Shown here in pieces: positions 34,895 through 43,973 of a DNA stretch of 64,000 bases. Where the stretch lies: assembly GCF_031979925.1 (NCBI RefSeq), contig NZ_DALZFB010000005.1, positions 248,001 through 312,000 of the forward strand, read 5' to 3'. The first letter of the stretch is position 1. Every line of letters starts with the position of its first letter. Source of the stretch: Pseudescherichia sp031979925 (GTDB lineage Bacteria; Pseudomonadota; Gammaproteobacteria; Enterobacterales; Enterobacteriaceae). The position numbers and the translations under genes are program-made. A model generated the notes under the pieces. That model saw only the letters and a program-made list of their open reading frames with translations. It did not search any database and was not told where the DNA came from.

Positions 34895-35938
34895 ATGCGT
34901 ATTGAAGAAGATCTGAAATTAGGCTTTAAAGACGTTCTTATCCGCCCTAAGCGCTCTACCCTCAAAAGTCGTTCTGATGTCCAGCTGGAACGCGAATATA
35001 CCTTTAAGCACTCTGGCATGACCTGGTCTGGCGTTCCTGTTATCGCAGCGAACATGGATACCGTAGGCACCTTCGCCATGGCGAAAGCGCTGGCGTCGTT
35101 CGACATCCTCACCGCCGTGCACAAGCATTACTCTGTCGAAGAGTGGAAAGCCTTTGTTGCCGCAGAGTCCGCAGACGTGTTGAAACACGTAATGGTTTCA
35201 ACCGGGACCTCCGACGCCGACTTTGAAAAGACTAAACAGATCCTCGACGCCAGCCCGGCGCTGAGCTTTATCTGTATTGACGTTGCTAATGGTTACTCCG
35301 AGCACTTTGTGCAGTTCGTGGCCAAAGCTCGCGCGGCCTGGCCGACTAAAACTATCTGCGCCGGTAACGTAGTGACAGGCGAAATGTGCGAAGAGCTGAT
35401 CCTCGCTGGGGCGGATATCGTTAAGGTCGGCATCGGCCCGGGCTCCGTCTGCACCACCCGCGTTAAAACTGGCGTCGGCTATCCGCAGCTCTCTGCGGTG
35501 ATCGAGTGTGCCGATGCGGCCCACGGTCTCGGCGGCCAGATCGTCAGCGACGGTGGCTGCACCGTACCGGGCGACGTGGCAAAAGCCTTCGGCGGTGGCG
35601 CAGACTTCGTGATGCTGGGCGGTATGCTGGCCGGTCATGAAGAGAGCGGCGGCACCGTAGTCGATGAGAACGGTGAAAAATTCATGCTCTTCTACGGCAT
35701 GAGTTCTGAGTCAGCGATGAACCGTCACGTTGGCGGCGTTGCGGGCTACCGCGCTGCGGAAGGTAAAACCGTTAAGCTGGCCCTGCGCGGCCCGGTTGAG
35801 AACACCGCGCGTGATATCCTTGGCGGTCTGCGTTCAGCCTGCACTTATGTGGGCGCGTCCCGCCTGAAGGAGCTGACCAAGCGCACCACCTTTATTCGCG
35901 TCGCCGAGCAGGAAAACCGCGTTTTCAATAGTCTCTGA
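34895..35938 (+). CDS. guaC: GMP reductase GuaC
   Basis: GuaC converts GMP to IMP with NADPH in purine interconversion. The 347 residues match E. coli when starting at ATG 34895-34897 (MRIEEDLKLGFKDVLIRPKR). A codon 25 residues upstream is in frame but has no family support. The catalytic cysteine is Cys186 in GIGPGSVCTTR, and the nucleotide-binding SDGGCTVPGDVAKAFGGGADFVMLGG follows. It is an IMPDH/GMPR-family TIM barrel without CBS domains. It is convergent with hofC. Confidence 0.97.
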   Translation: MRIEEDLKLGFKDVLIRPKRSTLKSRSDVQLEREYTFKHSGMTWSGVPVIAANMDTVGTFAMAKALASFDILTAVHKHYSVEEWKAFVAAESADVLKHVMVSTGTSDADFEKTKQILDASPALSFICIDVANGYSEHFVQFVAKARAAWPTKTICAGNVVTGEMCEELILAGADIVKVGIGPGSVCTTRVKTGVGYPQLSAVIECADAAHGLGGQIVSDGGCTVPGDVAKAFGGGADFVMLGGMLAGHEESGGTVVDENGEKFMLFYGMSSESAMNRHVGGVAGYRAAEGKTVKLALRGPVENTARDILGGLRSACTYVGASRLKELTKRTTFIRVAEQENRVFNSL

Positions 35939-35944
35939 TGCCTC

Positions 35945-35970
35945 AGCTGGCGCGGTTCGCTGCGCCAGCT
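35945..35970. terminator. Hairpin between convergent guaC and hofC
   Basis: A perfect 9-bp GC-rich stem (35945-35953 with 35962-35970) with an 8-nt loop lies seven bases after the guaC stop and 13 bases from the hofC stop. The following TCTCTTCT is only partly T-rich. It probably serves the 3' ends of both genes. Confidence 0.55.
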
Positions 35971-35982
35971 TCTCTTCTGCTG

Positions 35983-37185
35983 TTATCCCATTCCGCTCAT
36001 TGCATCTCCCAGATGAAAAATCGGCAGATACATCGCCACGATCAGCGTTCCGATAATTATCCCGGTTACCACCAGCATCAGCGGCTCCAGCAGCGTGGCC
36101 AGGCTATCCGCCTGCTGCTGCGTCAGTTCGCTATGGTGGCGGGCAAGGTTGTCGAGCATGGTATCGAGCGCTCCGGAGGCCTCGCCGGTTTGCACCAGCT
36201 GGATACACAGCGCGCTAAACTGCCCGCTGTTTTTCAGCGCCGCCCAGACGGGCATTCCCTGGGCGATCTCCTGATGTATATGATGGATCGCTTCGCGCCA
36301 GTGCGGGCAGGTTAAGGTTGCCTCGACGCTCTCCAGCCCCTGTAAGAAAGCAATCCCTGCCCGCTGGGTGAGGGCCAGCACGGTAAATATCTGGCTGAGC
36401 TTCTGCCCGCGCACCAGCCCACCGACCACCGGGATACTTAGCAGCCGCCGCTGCCGGTAGCGGAGCCACGGCGGGTAGTTGCGCAGCGCGAATCCGCCTG
36501 CGGCAAGCAGGAGAGCGGCCGCAAGCGCCCACGGACCGACGTGAGTCACTATCCCCGCAAGGGCCATCACCCCGCGCGTGAGGGCGGGTAGCGGCGTGTT
36601 AAAGGTCTGGTAGATGGCGGCGAACTGGGGTAGCACCAGCAGGATCATCGCCAGCGTGACCGCCACGGCCAGGGTGAGAACAATCAGCGGGTAGCGCAGC
36701 GCCTTTTTTACCTTACCCGCCAGCTGCAGCTCAGCTTTTTGCTGGGCGGCAAGCTGGAAACAGCACTCATCTAATGCGCCGGTCAGCTCCCCGGTGTGGA
36801 TCATGGCGATATAGATCGGCGGGAACACTGCGGGCCAGCGGCGCATGGCCGCTGAGAGCGCGGTGCCCTGAGCCAAATCTTCCGCCAGGCTTTGCAGCAG
36901 CGCCTGCCACTGCCGTACCGGATGCTGACGGGAGAGCATCAGCAGCGCATCTGGCAGGGTCAGGCCCGCTTTGAGCAGCGTCGCCAGCTGGCGCACCACC
37001 TCGCAGCGGTGCGTCCCGCGCCAGGCTGCCGTTCGGACCGCGCTGCGCCTGAGCGTCAGGATAAAGATCTGCTCGGTTTGCAGCGCTTCGGCGACGGCCA
37101 GCCGGTCAGTAGCCCAGCGTGCGCCATGGCAGCGCTGGCCTGCGTCATCAAGTCCGCGCCAGAGCCAGAGCCGTTTAGCCTGCAT
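35983..37185 (-). CDS. hofC: Type IV pilus/T2SS inner-membrane platform protein HofC
   Basis: HofC is a PilC/GspF-family polytopic protein, the assembly platform of type IV pilus-like machines. The 400 residues contain two repeats of the T2SSF domain (about residues 65-185 and 265-390), with hydrophobic helices near 165-190, 215-235 and 370-395. The short N-terminus, MQAKRLWLWRGLDDAGQRCHGARW, is typical. It overlaps hofB by 11 bases and is the third gene of ppdD-hofB-hofC. In E. coli these genes are poorly expressed under laboratory conditions. Confidence 0.94.
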   Translation of the reverse strand: MQAKRLWLWRGLDDAGQRCHGARWATDRLAVAEALQTEQIFILTLRRSAVRTAAWRGTHRCEVVRQLATLLKAGLTLPDALLMLSRQHPVRQWQALLQSLAEDLAQGTALSAAMRRWPAVFPPIYIAMIHTGELTGALDECCFQLAAQQKAELQLAGKVKKALRYPLIVLTLAVAVTLAMILLVLPQFAAIYQTFNTPLPALTRGVMALAGIVTHVGPWALAAALLLAAGGFALRNYPPWLRYRQRRLLSIPVVGGLVRGQKLSQIFTVLALTQRAGIAFLQGLESVEATLTCPHWREAIHHIHQEIAQGMPVWAALKNSGQFSALCIQLVQTGEASGALDTMLDNLARHHSELTQQQADSLATLLEPLMLVVTGIIIGTLIVAMYLPIFHLGDAMSGMG

Positions 37186-38386
37186 TGGGCATTCCCAGCA
37201 CTCGCAGCAGCTCCTCCAGGGTGGTTAACCCCCGCTCAACGGCGAGACAGCCGCGTTCAAACAGGGTGGTCATCCCCGTCTGCCGAGCCTGCCGCTCAAT
37301 GCTCTCCGCAGGCTCACCGCTGGCGATGGCCTGACGCAGGGCAGGGTTGATGCTGAGTACCTCAAAGAGCGCGACTCTGCCGCAGAAGCCGTGATAGCAC
37401 GCTTCGCAGCCGCCTGCCTGCCAGTGGGGCAGCGCGCGGGGCCACAACCCTTGCGGCAGGGCAAGATCCTCCGGCAGTCGGCGGCGACAGTGCGGGCAGA
37501 GCTTACGCACCAGCCGTTGCGCGACGACCAGCGAGAGGGCAGAGGCGATCATCCAGCGTGCGACGCCCATCTGCGCGATCCTGACCAGCGCCTCGCTGGT
37601 AGAGTTAGTGTGCAGGGTAGAGAGTACCAGGTGCCCAGTCTGGGAGGCCTTGATGGCAATCTCGGCCGTTTCACCATCGCGGATTTCGCCGACCATAATG
37701 ATGTCCGGATCCTGGCGCAGCAGCGCCCGCAGCACGCTGTGAAAGTCCAGGCCGGCCCGGGGATTTATCTGTGTCTGGTTTAGCCCATCCAGCGGGATCT
37801 CAATAGGATCCTCCACGCTACAAATATTCACTTCGGGAAGGTTACGTGCCGCCAGCGCGCTGTAGAGCGTCACGGTCTTGCCGCTGCCCGTTGGCCCGGT
37901 AACCAGCAGCAGTCCCTGCGGCCTGGCGAGCGCCGCCTGAAACTGGGCCAGCTGCCGCGCGCCCATGCCCAGCGCACAGAGATCCAGCGGCTGGTTCACC
38001 TGGTGCAGCAGGCGCAGGACGATCTTCTCCCCATGGCGGCAGGGCAACGTGGCGATACGAAACGAGATTGCCCTGCCGGAGAGCGTAACCGTGAACTGTC
38101 CGTCCTGGGGCAAGCGCCGCTCGGCGATGTCCAGGCTGCCCAGCACCTTCAGCCGCGCCGTCAGCGTCTTTGCGCTCTCCCGGGTTAGCGGGGGGAGGGC
38201 GTGCAGTACGCCATCAATACGCAGCCGGATGCGGTAGTGGTTCTCCCCCGGCTCAACGTGGATGTCGGAAGCCCGCTGTGCCAGCGCCTGCTGGAGCGTC
38301 TGGTTAAGCAGCTCCACCACGGAGGAGCTCCCCTCGCTGATGGCAGGCAGATGGCTTTGCGCGGCGAACGATGCGGGTATGTCCAT
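37175..38386 (-). CDS. hofB: Type IV pilus assembly ATPase HofB, lacking the usual N-terminal domain
   Basis: HofB is a PilB/GspE-type hexameric ATPase that powers pilus assembly. The 403 residues contain Walker A GPTGSGKT (164-171), the Asp box SVEDPIEIPL, Walker B DPDIIMVGEIRDGETAE, the His box and a tetracysteine zinc module (CPHC...CEAC). The E. coli protein is about 58 residues longer. Here MDIP is followed almost directly by the linker before ELLNQTLQQALAQRASDIH, so most of the N-terminal domain is missing in frame. The gene starts ten bases after ppdD, so no hidden upstream start restores it. Confidence 0.93.
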   Translation of the reverse strand: MDIPASFAAQSHLPAISEGSSSVVELLNQTLQQALAQRASDIHVEPGENHYRIRLRIDGVLHALPPLTRESAKTLTARLKVLGSLDIAERRLPQDGQFTVTLSGRAISFRIATLPCRHGEKIVLRLLHQVNQPLDLCALGMGARQLAQFQAALARPQGLLLVTGPTGSGKTVTLYSALAARNLPEVNICSVEDPIEIPLDGLNQTQINPRAGLDFHSVLRALLRQDPDIIMVGEIRDGETAEIAIKASQTGHLVLSTLHTNSTSEALVRIAQMGVARWMIASALSLVVAQRLVRKLCPHCRRRLPEDLALPQGLWPRALPHWQAGGCEACYHGFCGRVALFEVLSINPALRQAIASGEPAESIERQARQTGMTTLFERGCLAVERGLTTLEELLRVLGMPNAG

Positions 38387-38395
38387 ATTCCCCCC

Positions 38396-38845
38396 TTATT
38401 GATAATCGAAGCGGAAAACGTCTTCGCAGGCCTGCTGGAATGCCGCGTCGTTTTGCACGTCGCAGGTACGCTGCCAGCCGCTCATCCCACTGCTGTTGTC
38501 CCACTGCGGCACCAGCGTCACGCTCAGCCCGCTCAAGCTCTCCTGCCCGGTTAGCGTGACCGTGCCGTTCTCCACGCTCATCGCTGAGACATAGCGCGTG
38601 CTAGTCGGGGAAGGGATACCATTGCTACCGCCGTCGCAGCTCTCCGTACCACCGCGATCGAGGGCGCACAGTTCAATGGCGGTACGGTAGGGGATAAAGG
38701 TTTGCAGCATATCGGTGAGGGCTGCTTTGCGCAGGTAGTTCTGATAGGCGGGAATGCCGATGGCGCTGAGGATGGCAATAATGCCAATAACCACCATCAG
38801 CTCAATTAAGGTAAAGCCCCGCTGTTTTTCCAATGACTGTTTCAT
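38396..38845 (-). CDS. ppdD: Type IV major pilin-like protein PpdD
   Basis: PpdD is the prepilin of the enterobacterial type IV pilus. The 149-residue product has a prepilin leader cut before Phe in KQRG/FTLIELMVVIGIIAILSAIG, with Glu at mature position 5. Two cysteine pairs (ELCALDRGGTESC and CDVQNDAAFQQAC) could form the disulfides of this pilin type. I chose ATG 38843-38845 because a strong GGGAGG site precedes it, which gives a leader slightly longer than in E. coli. It heads the ppdD-hofB-hofC operon. Confidence 0.95.
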   Translation of the reverse strand: MKQSLEKQRGFTLIELMVVIGIIAILSAIGIPAYQNYLRKAALTDMLQTFIPYRTAIELCALDRGGTESCDGGSNGIPSPTSTRYVSAMSVENGTVTLTGQESLSGLSVTLVPQWDNSSGMSGWQRTCDVQNDAAFQQACEDVFRFDYQ

Positions 38846-38995
38846 TACTTCCTCCCTGGTTAATGCCGGGGAGTGTGTCAGTCCAGGGAGCGCGTGACGA
38901 GAGAGCAAAACGGCGTTCGGGAAGGCCGCTTCCCGATTTTTTTACGCCGTTGCAGAGGTGAGCAAAGATTTTGCGAGCAGGAGCGAAACATGTTG

Positions 38996-39021
38996 CCCCG
39001 GTTAGCGTAGCGCCACCGGGG
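38996..39021. repeat. REP palindromic element between ppdD and nadC
   Basis: CCCCGGT (38996-39002) and ACCGGGG (39015-39021) flank TAGCGTAGCGCC, the same core as the other REP units here. It lies in the 106-base part of the gap nearest nadC, downstream of nadC and upstream of ppdD on the minus strand. Confidence 0.8.
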
Positions 39022-39032
39022 ACTCACCGGGA

Positions 39033-39926
39033 CTAACGAAAACGCATCGAGAGATCGAGCGCGCGCACGTGCTTGGTCAGCGCGCCCACCGAGATATAGT
39101 CCACCCCGGTTTCAGCAAACTCGCGAATCGTCTCAAAGGTGACGTTGCCGGAGACCTCCAGCCGCGCCTGACCGTTGGTGATCCGTACCGCCTCGCGCAT
39201 CTGCTCGGTGGTGAAGTTATCCAGCATGATGATATCGGCTCCGGCCTTCAGCGCCTCTTCCAGCTCTGTGAGCGTCTCGACTTCCACCTCGACCGGCACG
39301 TCAGGGTGCAGCCAGAAGGCTTTCTCTACCGCCTGGCGCACCGAGCCGGAGGCGATAATGTGGTTCTCTTTGATCAGAAACGCATCGGAGAGGCCGAGGC
39401 GATGGTTCGCGCCGCCGCCGCACAGCACCGCATACTTCAGGGCGGTACGCAGGCCGGGCAGGGTTTTACGCGTGTCCAGCAGCTGGGTTTTGGTGCCCGC
39501 GAGCAGATCCACGTAGCGGCGAACTTCGCTCGCTACGCCGGAGAGGGTCTGCACAAAGTTCAGCGCCGTGCGCTCACCGGTGAGCAGTACGCGTGAGGCT
39601 CCGTCCAGCTCAAACAGCGGCTGATTGGCGGTGACGCTCTCCCCATCGGCAACGTGCCACTGGATCTGCACATCGTCACCTGCGAGCTGAATAAAGACCT
39701 CTTCTACCCAGCGTTTGCCGCAGAAGACGCCATCCTCACGGGTGATCACCACCGCATGAGAGCGCGTATCCTCCGCCAGCAGCTGAGCGGTAATATCGTT
39801 GTTCGCGTCCACCTCGCCGCCCAGGTCTTCGCGCAGGGCCTGCGCCACGGCGGCGGGGATATCCAGATTTATACGTTCCAGCAGCGCATCACGACGGCTA
39901 TCGGGGTTGTAACGGCGAGGCGGCAT
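39033..39926 (-). CDS. nadC: Quinolinate phosphoribosyltransferase NadC
   Basis: NadC converts quinolinate and PRPP to nicotinate mononucleotide in de novo NAD synthesis. The 297 residues equal the E. coli length. Family motifs include TGERTALNFVQTLSGVAS near residue 120, LLDTRKTLPGLRTALKYAV near 152 and the late EVSGNVTFETIREFAETGVDYISVGALTKH. The ATG at 39924-39926 is divergent from ampD, with an 88-base gap between their starts that must hold both promoters. Confidence 0.97.
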   Translation of the reverse strand: MPPRRYNPDSRRDALLERINLDIPAAVAQALREDLGGEVDANNDITAQLLAEDTRSHAVVITREDGVFCGKRWVEEVFIQLAGDDVQIQWHVADGESVTANQPLFELDGASRVLLTGERTALNFVQTLSGVASEVRRYVDLLAGTKTQLLDTRKTLPGLRTALKYAVLCGGGANHRLGLSDAFLIKENHIIASGSVRQAVEKAFWLHPDVPVEVEVETLTELEEALKAGADIIMLDNFTTEQMREAVRITNGQARLEVSGNVTFETIREFAETGVDYISVGALTKHVRALDLSMRFR

Positions 39927-40014
39927 GATAAAACTCCAAAAAGGGTAACGAATCAGAAGATTGAAACATGCTACTCTGAAGCGAGTATTAGAGCCATACT
40001 TGAGGAGATCCCGT

Positions 40015-40578
40015 ATGCAGTTAAACGAGGGCTGGCTGGCCGGTGCGCGGCAGGTCCGCTCCCCGCACTATGACTGTCGCCCGGATGATGAGTGCCCCTC
40101 TCTGCTGGTGGTACATAACATTAGCCTGCCCCCCGGTGAGTTTGGCGGGCCGTGGATCGATGCCCTGTTTACGGGCACGCTGGATGCTAACGCGCACCCT
40201 TTCTTTGCCGAGATTGCCCATCTGCGCGTCTCTGCGCACTGCCTGATCCGCCGCGACGGCGAAATCGTCCAGTATGTACCTTTTGATAAGCGCGCCTGGC
40301 ACGCGGGCGTCTCCAGCTACTGCGGGCGTGAGCGCTGCAACGATTTCTCCATCGGTATCGAGCTGGAGGGGACGGATACGCTACCCTATACCGAAACGCA
40401 GTATCAACAGCTGGCGGCGATTACCCAGGCGCTGGTTGCGCTTTATCCCGCCATTGCTGACAATATGACCGGACACAGCAACATTGCCCCCGAGCGTAAA
40501 ACCGATCCTGGCCCGGCCTTTGACTGGGAAAAATTTCGCGCTCTGGTTGCCCTCTCGTCAGATAAGGAGATGACATGA
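40015..40578 (+). CDS. ampD: 1,6-anhydro-MurNAc-L-alanine amidase AmpD
   Basis: AmpD cleaves anhydromuropeptides during wall recycling and so keeps AmpR-dependent ampC beta-lactamase expression low. The 187 residues equal the Citrobacter freundii length. The zinc ligands His34, His154 and Asp164 and the catalytic residues Glu116 and Lys162 are all at the expected positions, so the enzyme should be active. ATG 40015-40017 is preferred, with GAGGAG upstream; an ATG 18 codons earlier lies near the nadC promoter. It overlaps ampE by four bases. No ampC or ampR is in the window. Confidence 0.97.
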   Translation: MQLNEGWLAGARQVRSPHYDCRPDDECPSLLVVHNISLPPGEFGGPWIDALFTGTLDANAHPFFAEIAHLRVSAHCLIRRDGEIVQYVPFDKRAWHAGVSSYCGRERCNDFSIGIELEGTDTLPYTETQYQQLAAITQALVALYPAIADNMTGHSNIAPERKTDPGPAFDWEKFRALVALSSDKEMT

Positions 40579-41429
40579 CGCTATTCACGATGCTGCTGGT
40601 ACTGATCGCCGAACGGCTATTTAAGCTGGGTGAGCACTGGCATCTGGATCACCGCCTTGAGGTACTCTTCCGCCGCATTAAGCACTTCTCGATGCTGCGC
40701 ACGCTGCTGATGACCGCCCTGGCGATGCTGGTGACCTTTCTGCTGCTGCGCGCGCTCTACGGACTCTTTTTCAACGTGCCGCTGCTGGTGGTGTGGATTA
40801 TGCTCGGCCTGCTCTGTATCGGCGCGGGCAAGGTGCGTCTGCACTACCACGCCTATCTGAAGGCGGCCTCGCGTAATGACAGCCACGCGCGGGACACCAT
40901 GGCCAGCGAGCTGACGCTGGTCCACGGCGTGCCGCCCGAGTGTGACGAGCGTGAATACCTGCGCGAGCTGCAAAACGCCCTGCTGTGGATTAACTTCCGC
41001 TTCTATCTGGCCCCGCTGTTCTGGTTTGTTGTTGGCGGCGCATGGGGACCGGTGCTGCTGGTGGGCTACGCCTTCCTGCGCGCCTGGCAGTCGTGGCTGG
41101 CACGCTACCTGACGCCGCACGCGCGATTACAGTCCGGCATCGATGCGATTCTGCACCTGTTGGACTGGATCCCGGTGCGGCTGGTGGGGGTGGTCTACGC
41201 GCTCATCGGCCACGGTGAGAAGGCGCTGCCCGCCTGGTTTGCCTCGCTTACCGACTGGCGTACCTCGCAGTATCAGGTCCTGACCCGGCTGGCCCAGTTC
41301 TCGCTGGCGCGAGAGCCACATCTCGATAAGGTTGAAACGCCTAAAGCCGCCGTGTCGATGGCGAAGAAAACCTCCTTCGCGGTGGTGGTGGTAGTGGCGC
41401 TGCTGACCATTTACGGAACGTTGGTCTAG
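40575..41429 (+). CDS. ampE: Inner-membrane protein AmpE
   Basis: AmpE is a polytopic inner-membrane protein of the ampDE operon, proposed as a sensor or regulator in beta-lactamase signalling; its mechanism is not established. The 284 residues match E. coli. Hydrophobic helices are near residues 38-75 (two, around LLMTALAMLVTFLLLRAL and VPLLVVWIMLGLLCIGAG), near 135-165 and at the extreme C-terminus (TSFAVVVVVALLTIYGTLV). The start overlaps the ampD stop (ATGA). A paired REP element follows the stop. Confidence 0.95.
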   Translation: MTLFTMLLVLIAERLFKLGEHWHLDHRLEVLFRRIKHFSMLRTLLMTALAMLVTFLLLRALYGLFFNVPLLVVWIMLGLLCIGAGKVRLHYHAYLKAASRNDSHARDTMASELTLVHGVPPECDEREYLRELQNALLWINFRFYLAPLFWFVVGGAWGPVLLVGYAFLRAWQSWLARYLTPHARLQSGIDAILHLLDWIPVRLVGVVYALIGHGEKALPAWFASLTDWRTSQYQVLTRLAQFSLAREPHLDKVETPKAAVSMAKKTSFAVVVVVALLTIYGTLV

Positions 41430-41436
41430 CTTTTAA

Positions 41437-41503
41437 CGCCCGGCGGCGCAGGCTTGCCGGGCCTACAGGATCGTAGGCCGGGTAAGCGCAGCGCCACCCG
41501 GCA
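41437..41503. repeat. BIME: two inverted REP units after ampE
   Basis: The first unit (41437-41465, CGCCCGGCGGCGCAGGCTTG core) and the second, inverted unit (41473-41503, GTAGGCCGGGTAAGCGCAGC core) are separated by seven bases. Together they form a classic bacterial interspersed mosaic element between convergent ampE and the GH43 gene, at one edge of the accessory pentoside module. Confidence 0.85.
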
Positions 41504-41510
41504 GTGTTAG

Positions 41511-42461
41511 CTAGAGCGTATCCGCAGGCGGAACGCCAAAAACTGGCATGCCGTCGTTGTCCCACTTGATCAGCTTCAGACGGGTATGACGATTCGGATC
41601 GTAGAGCGGATCGCCCTCAATCTCGGTGTAGTTACGCGCATGGTAAACCAGCACGTCTTCACCATCCGATGTACGAGTAAAACTGTTGTGACCCGGACCA
41701 AACTGCCGGTTGTCATAGCTGGTGGTAAACACCGGCTGCGGTGATTTATGCCAATTTTCCGGCTGGAGCGGATCGGCATGTATATCAATCCACAGCAGCC
41801 CCAGGCAGTAGTTCTCATCGGTGGCGCTGGCGGAGTAGGTGATAAACAGCCGGTCACCGTGGGTAATCACTGCCGGCCCCTCGTTGACCAGAAACCCCCG
41901 GCACTCCCACTCAAACTCCGGCTTGCTGAGCATCACCGGGTCGCCTTTCAGCGTCCACGGGTTCTCCAGCTCCGCCAGGTAGATGTTTGAGTTGCCGGGA
42001 ATATCGGGCGCTTTCTGCGCCCATAGATACCACTGCTTGCCCTGATGCCGGAAGGTTGTAGCATCCAGCGCAAAGGTATCAAACGGCGTCTGCACCTGTC
42101 CCTTCTCCGTCCAGCGCCCGGTTAGGGGATCGGCATCGGCACACTCCAGCACAAACATGCGGTGCTGGAACATATTCAGCGCGTCGAGATCGTGCGTATG
42201 GGTCGCGGCAAAGTAGATGTACCACTTGCCGTCAATCTGATGCAGCTCGGGTGCCCAGATCAGCTGGCTCATCGGGCCGGTTTGCGGTTTGCGCCACACT
42301 ACTACCGGCTCGGCATCGCGTAGCTCATCAAGGGTAGCGGCACGGCGGATCTCCAGCCGATCGTACTCCGGCACGGAGGCGATAAAGTAGTACCCATCGC
42401 CGTGACGTAGAATGAAGGGATCGGCGCGTTGTTCAATAAAGGGGTTTGGCCACTGGCGCAT
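41511..42461 (-). CDS. Family 43 glycoside hydrolase (beta-xylosidase/alpha-L-arabinofuranosidase type)
   Basis: A 316-residue protein with no signal peptide, so probably cytoplasmic. It has the GH43 five-bladed propeller pattern with the catalytic triad visible as Asp14 (base, RADPFILR), Asp133 (pKa modulator, FALDATTF) and Glu194 (acid, VNEGPAVIT). IWAPELHQIDGKWYIYFAA is typical of the family. It should release xylose or arabinose from short imported oligosaccharides; which sugar cannot be read from the sequence. Its ATG overlaps the stop of the transporter gene by one base (TAATG), so the two act together. This gene pair is absent from this locus in E. coli K-12. Confidence 0.9.
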   Translation of the reverse strand: MRQWPNPFIEQRADPFILRHGDGYYFIASVPEYDRLEIRRAATLDELRDAEPVVVWRKPQTGPMSQLIWAPELHQIDGKWYIYFAATHTHDLDALNMFQHRMFVLECADADPLTGRWTEKGQVQTPFDTFALDATTFRHQGKQWYLWAQKAPDIPGNSNIYLAELENPWTLKGDPVMLSKPEFEWECRGFLVNEGPAVITHGDRLFITYSASATDENYCLGLLWIDIHADPLQPENWHKSPQPVFTTSYDNRQFGPGHNSFTRTSDGEDVLVYHARNYTEIEGDPLYDPNRHTRLKLIKWDNDGMPVFGVPPADTL

Positions 42462-43867
42462 TATGCTTTCCTCACGTTGTCGCCTGTTGGAAGCTCGCTG
42501 CTTTCACTCAGCTCGCGGTAGTTGATGCGGCGTTTCTCCAGGTCGGCCTGGATCTGCTGCATAAACGTGCGGTCAACTTTCAGCATACGAACGACCCCAG
42601 CGGTAATCAGATAGCCCACGCCTGGAATAACGGTAAACAGCAGCATGATGCCGTTGATCGCCGTGGCGCTCTGTTGCTTCGCGCCTGCATCGTAGCCGTA
42701 CCAGGAGAGCAGAAAGCCCACCATCGCCCCGGCTACCGCCAGGCCGACTTTCAAAAAGAAGAGGTTACCAGAGAAGCTGATCCCGGTAATACGTTTGCCG
42801 GTCTTCCACTCGCCGTAGTCGTCTACGTCCGCCATTAATGACCAGTGCAGCGGGGAGGGGATCTGGTGCAGCACGTTGAGCAGGAAGTAGAGCACCACTA
42901 TCATCACCGTTGCGTGAGGATCGAAGAAGTAGAACGCAACGGAGAAGATCGCCAGCGCAATGTTAGTCCAGAAAAAGACTTTCAGCTTGCACCAGCGATC
43001 GGTCAGCGTTTTGGCAAGCATGCTGCCAATCATCATGCCGACCACGCCAAGGCTGATAAACAGCGTCGCAAAGTGGGTGCTCTGCCCCATGACCCAGGTG
43101 ACGTAGTACATGGTGGCAGCCATACGGATAAAACCAGGGCAGACGTTGCAGAGGGTAAGCAGCAGAATCCGTACCCACTGGTCGTTTTTCCAGACGTCCC
43201 GCAGGTCTTTCTTCAGGTCGTCATTAGTCTGTACCGCCGGACGAACGCGCTCGCGCACGGTAGCAAAACAGTAAAGGAACATGCACATGCCGATAAAGGC
43301 CAGCACCATCATTGCCATCTGATAGCCTTTGGCCTTGTCTTCGCCGCCAAACCACTCCGCCATCGGCAGCAGCGTTAACGACAGCAGCAGCGTAGCGATG
43401 CCTACCATCACAAAGCGGTAGGACTGGCAGGCGACGCGCTCTTTAGGATCGTTAGTAATAACGCTGCCCAGGGAGCAGTAAGGGATGTTAATCGCGGTAT
43501 AGGTAATCGACAGCAGGAAGTAGGTGACGAAGGCATAGATAACCTTGCTATGGTAGCTCCAGTCCGGCGTGGTAAACATCAGCACGCTGAAGACGGCGTA
43601 GGGCAGGGCGATCCACAGCAGCCAGGGGCGAAAACGGCCATATTTGCTTTTAGTACGGTCGGCCAGCGCCCCCATAATCGGGTCCGTTACCGCATCAATG
43701 ACGCGGATAGAGAGCAGAAGCACCCCTACCAGCGCCGGTGCCAGACCAAATATGTCGGTATAAAAGTAGTTAACGAACAGCATGATAGCGCCGAAGATGA
43801 TATTGCATCCGGCGTCGCCCATGCCGTAGCCGATCTTCTCTTTCACTGACAGCTTATTATTGTCCAT
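42461..43867 (-). CDS. GPH-family glycoside/pentoside:cation symporter (XynT/YagG-like)
   Basis: A 468-residue polytopic protein with about twelve membrane helices. The start KLSVKEKIGYGMGDAGCNIIFGAIMLFVNYFYTDIFG and the signature RVIDAVTDPIMGALADRTKSKYGRFRPWLLW (residues about 55-85) are those of the glycoside-pentoside-hexuronide:cation symporters (MelB, XylP, YicJ, YagG). With the GH43 gene behind it, a xyloside or arabinoside substrate is likely. A GGGAGA site precedes the ATG at 43865-43867. A CRP-like site lies about 107 bases upstream. No dedicated regulator is adjacent. Confidence 0.9.
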   Translation of the reverse strand: MDNNKLSVKEKIGYGMGDAGCNIIFGAIMLFVNYFYTDIFGLAPALVGVLLLSIRVIDAVTDPIMGALADRTKSKYGRFRPWLLWIALPYAVFSVLMFTTPDWSYHSKVIYAFVTYFLLSITYTAINIPYCSLGSVITNDPKERVACQSYRFVMVGIATLLLSLTLLPMAEWFGGEDKAKGYQMAMMVLAFIGMCMFLYCFATVRERVRPAVQTNDDLKKDLRDVWKNDQWVRILLLTLCNVCPGFIRMAATMYYVTWVMGQSTHFATLFISLGVVGMMIGSMLAKTLTDRWCKLKVFFWTNIALAIFSVAFYFFDPHATVMIVVLYFLLNVLHQIPSPLHWSLMADVDDYGEWKTGKRITGISFSGNLFFLKVGLAVAGAMVGFLLSWYGYDAGAKQQSATAINGIMLLFTVIPGVGYLITAGVVRMLKVDRTFMQQIQADLEKRRINYRELSESSELPTGDNVRKA

Positions 43868-43973
43868 CGCGAAATCTCCCGTTGATATAGAAAGAGATTA
43901 TTCGCTCGCTACGGAGTTTTTGCGTTACAGGATAGGGGCGCAGAGATGGACAAAACGGCTACGAAAGTGAATT

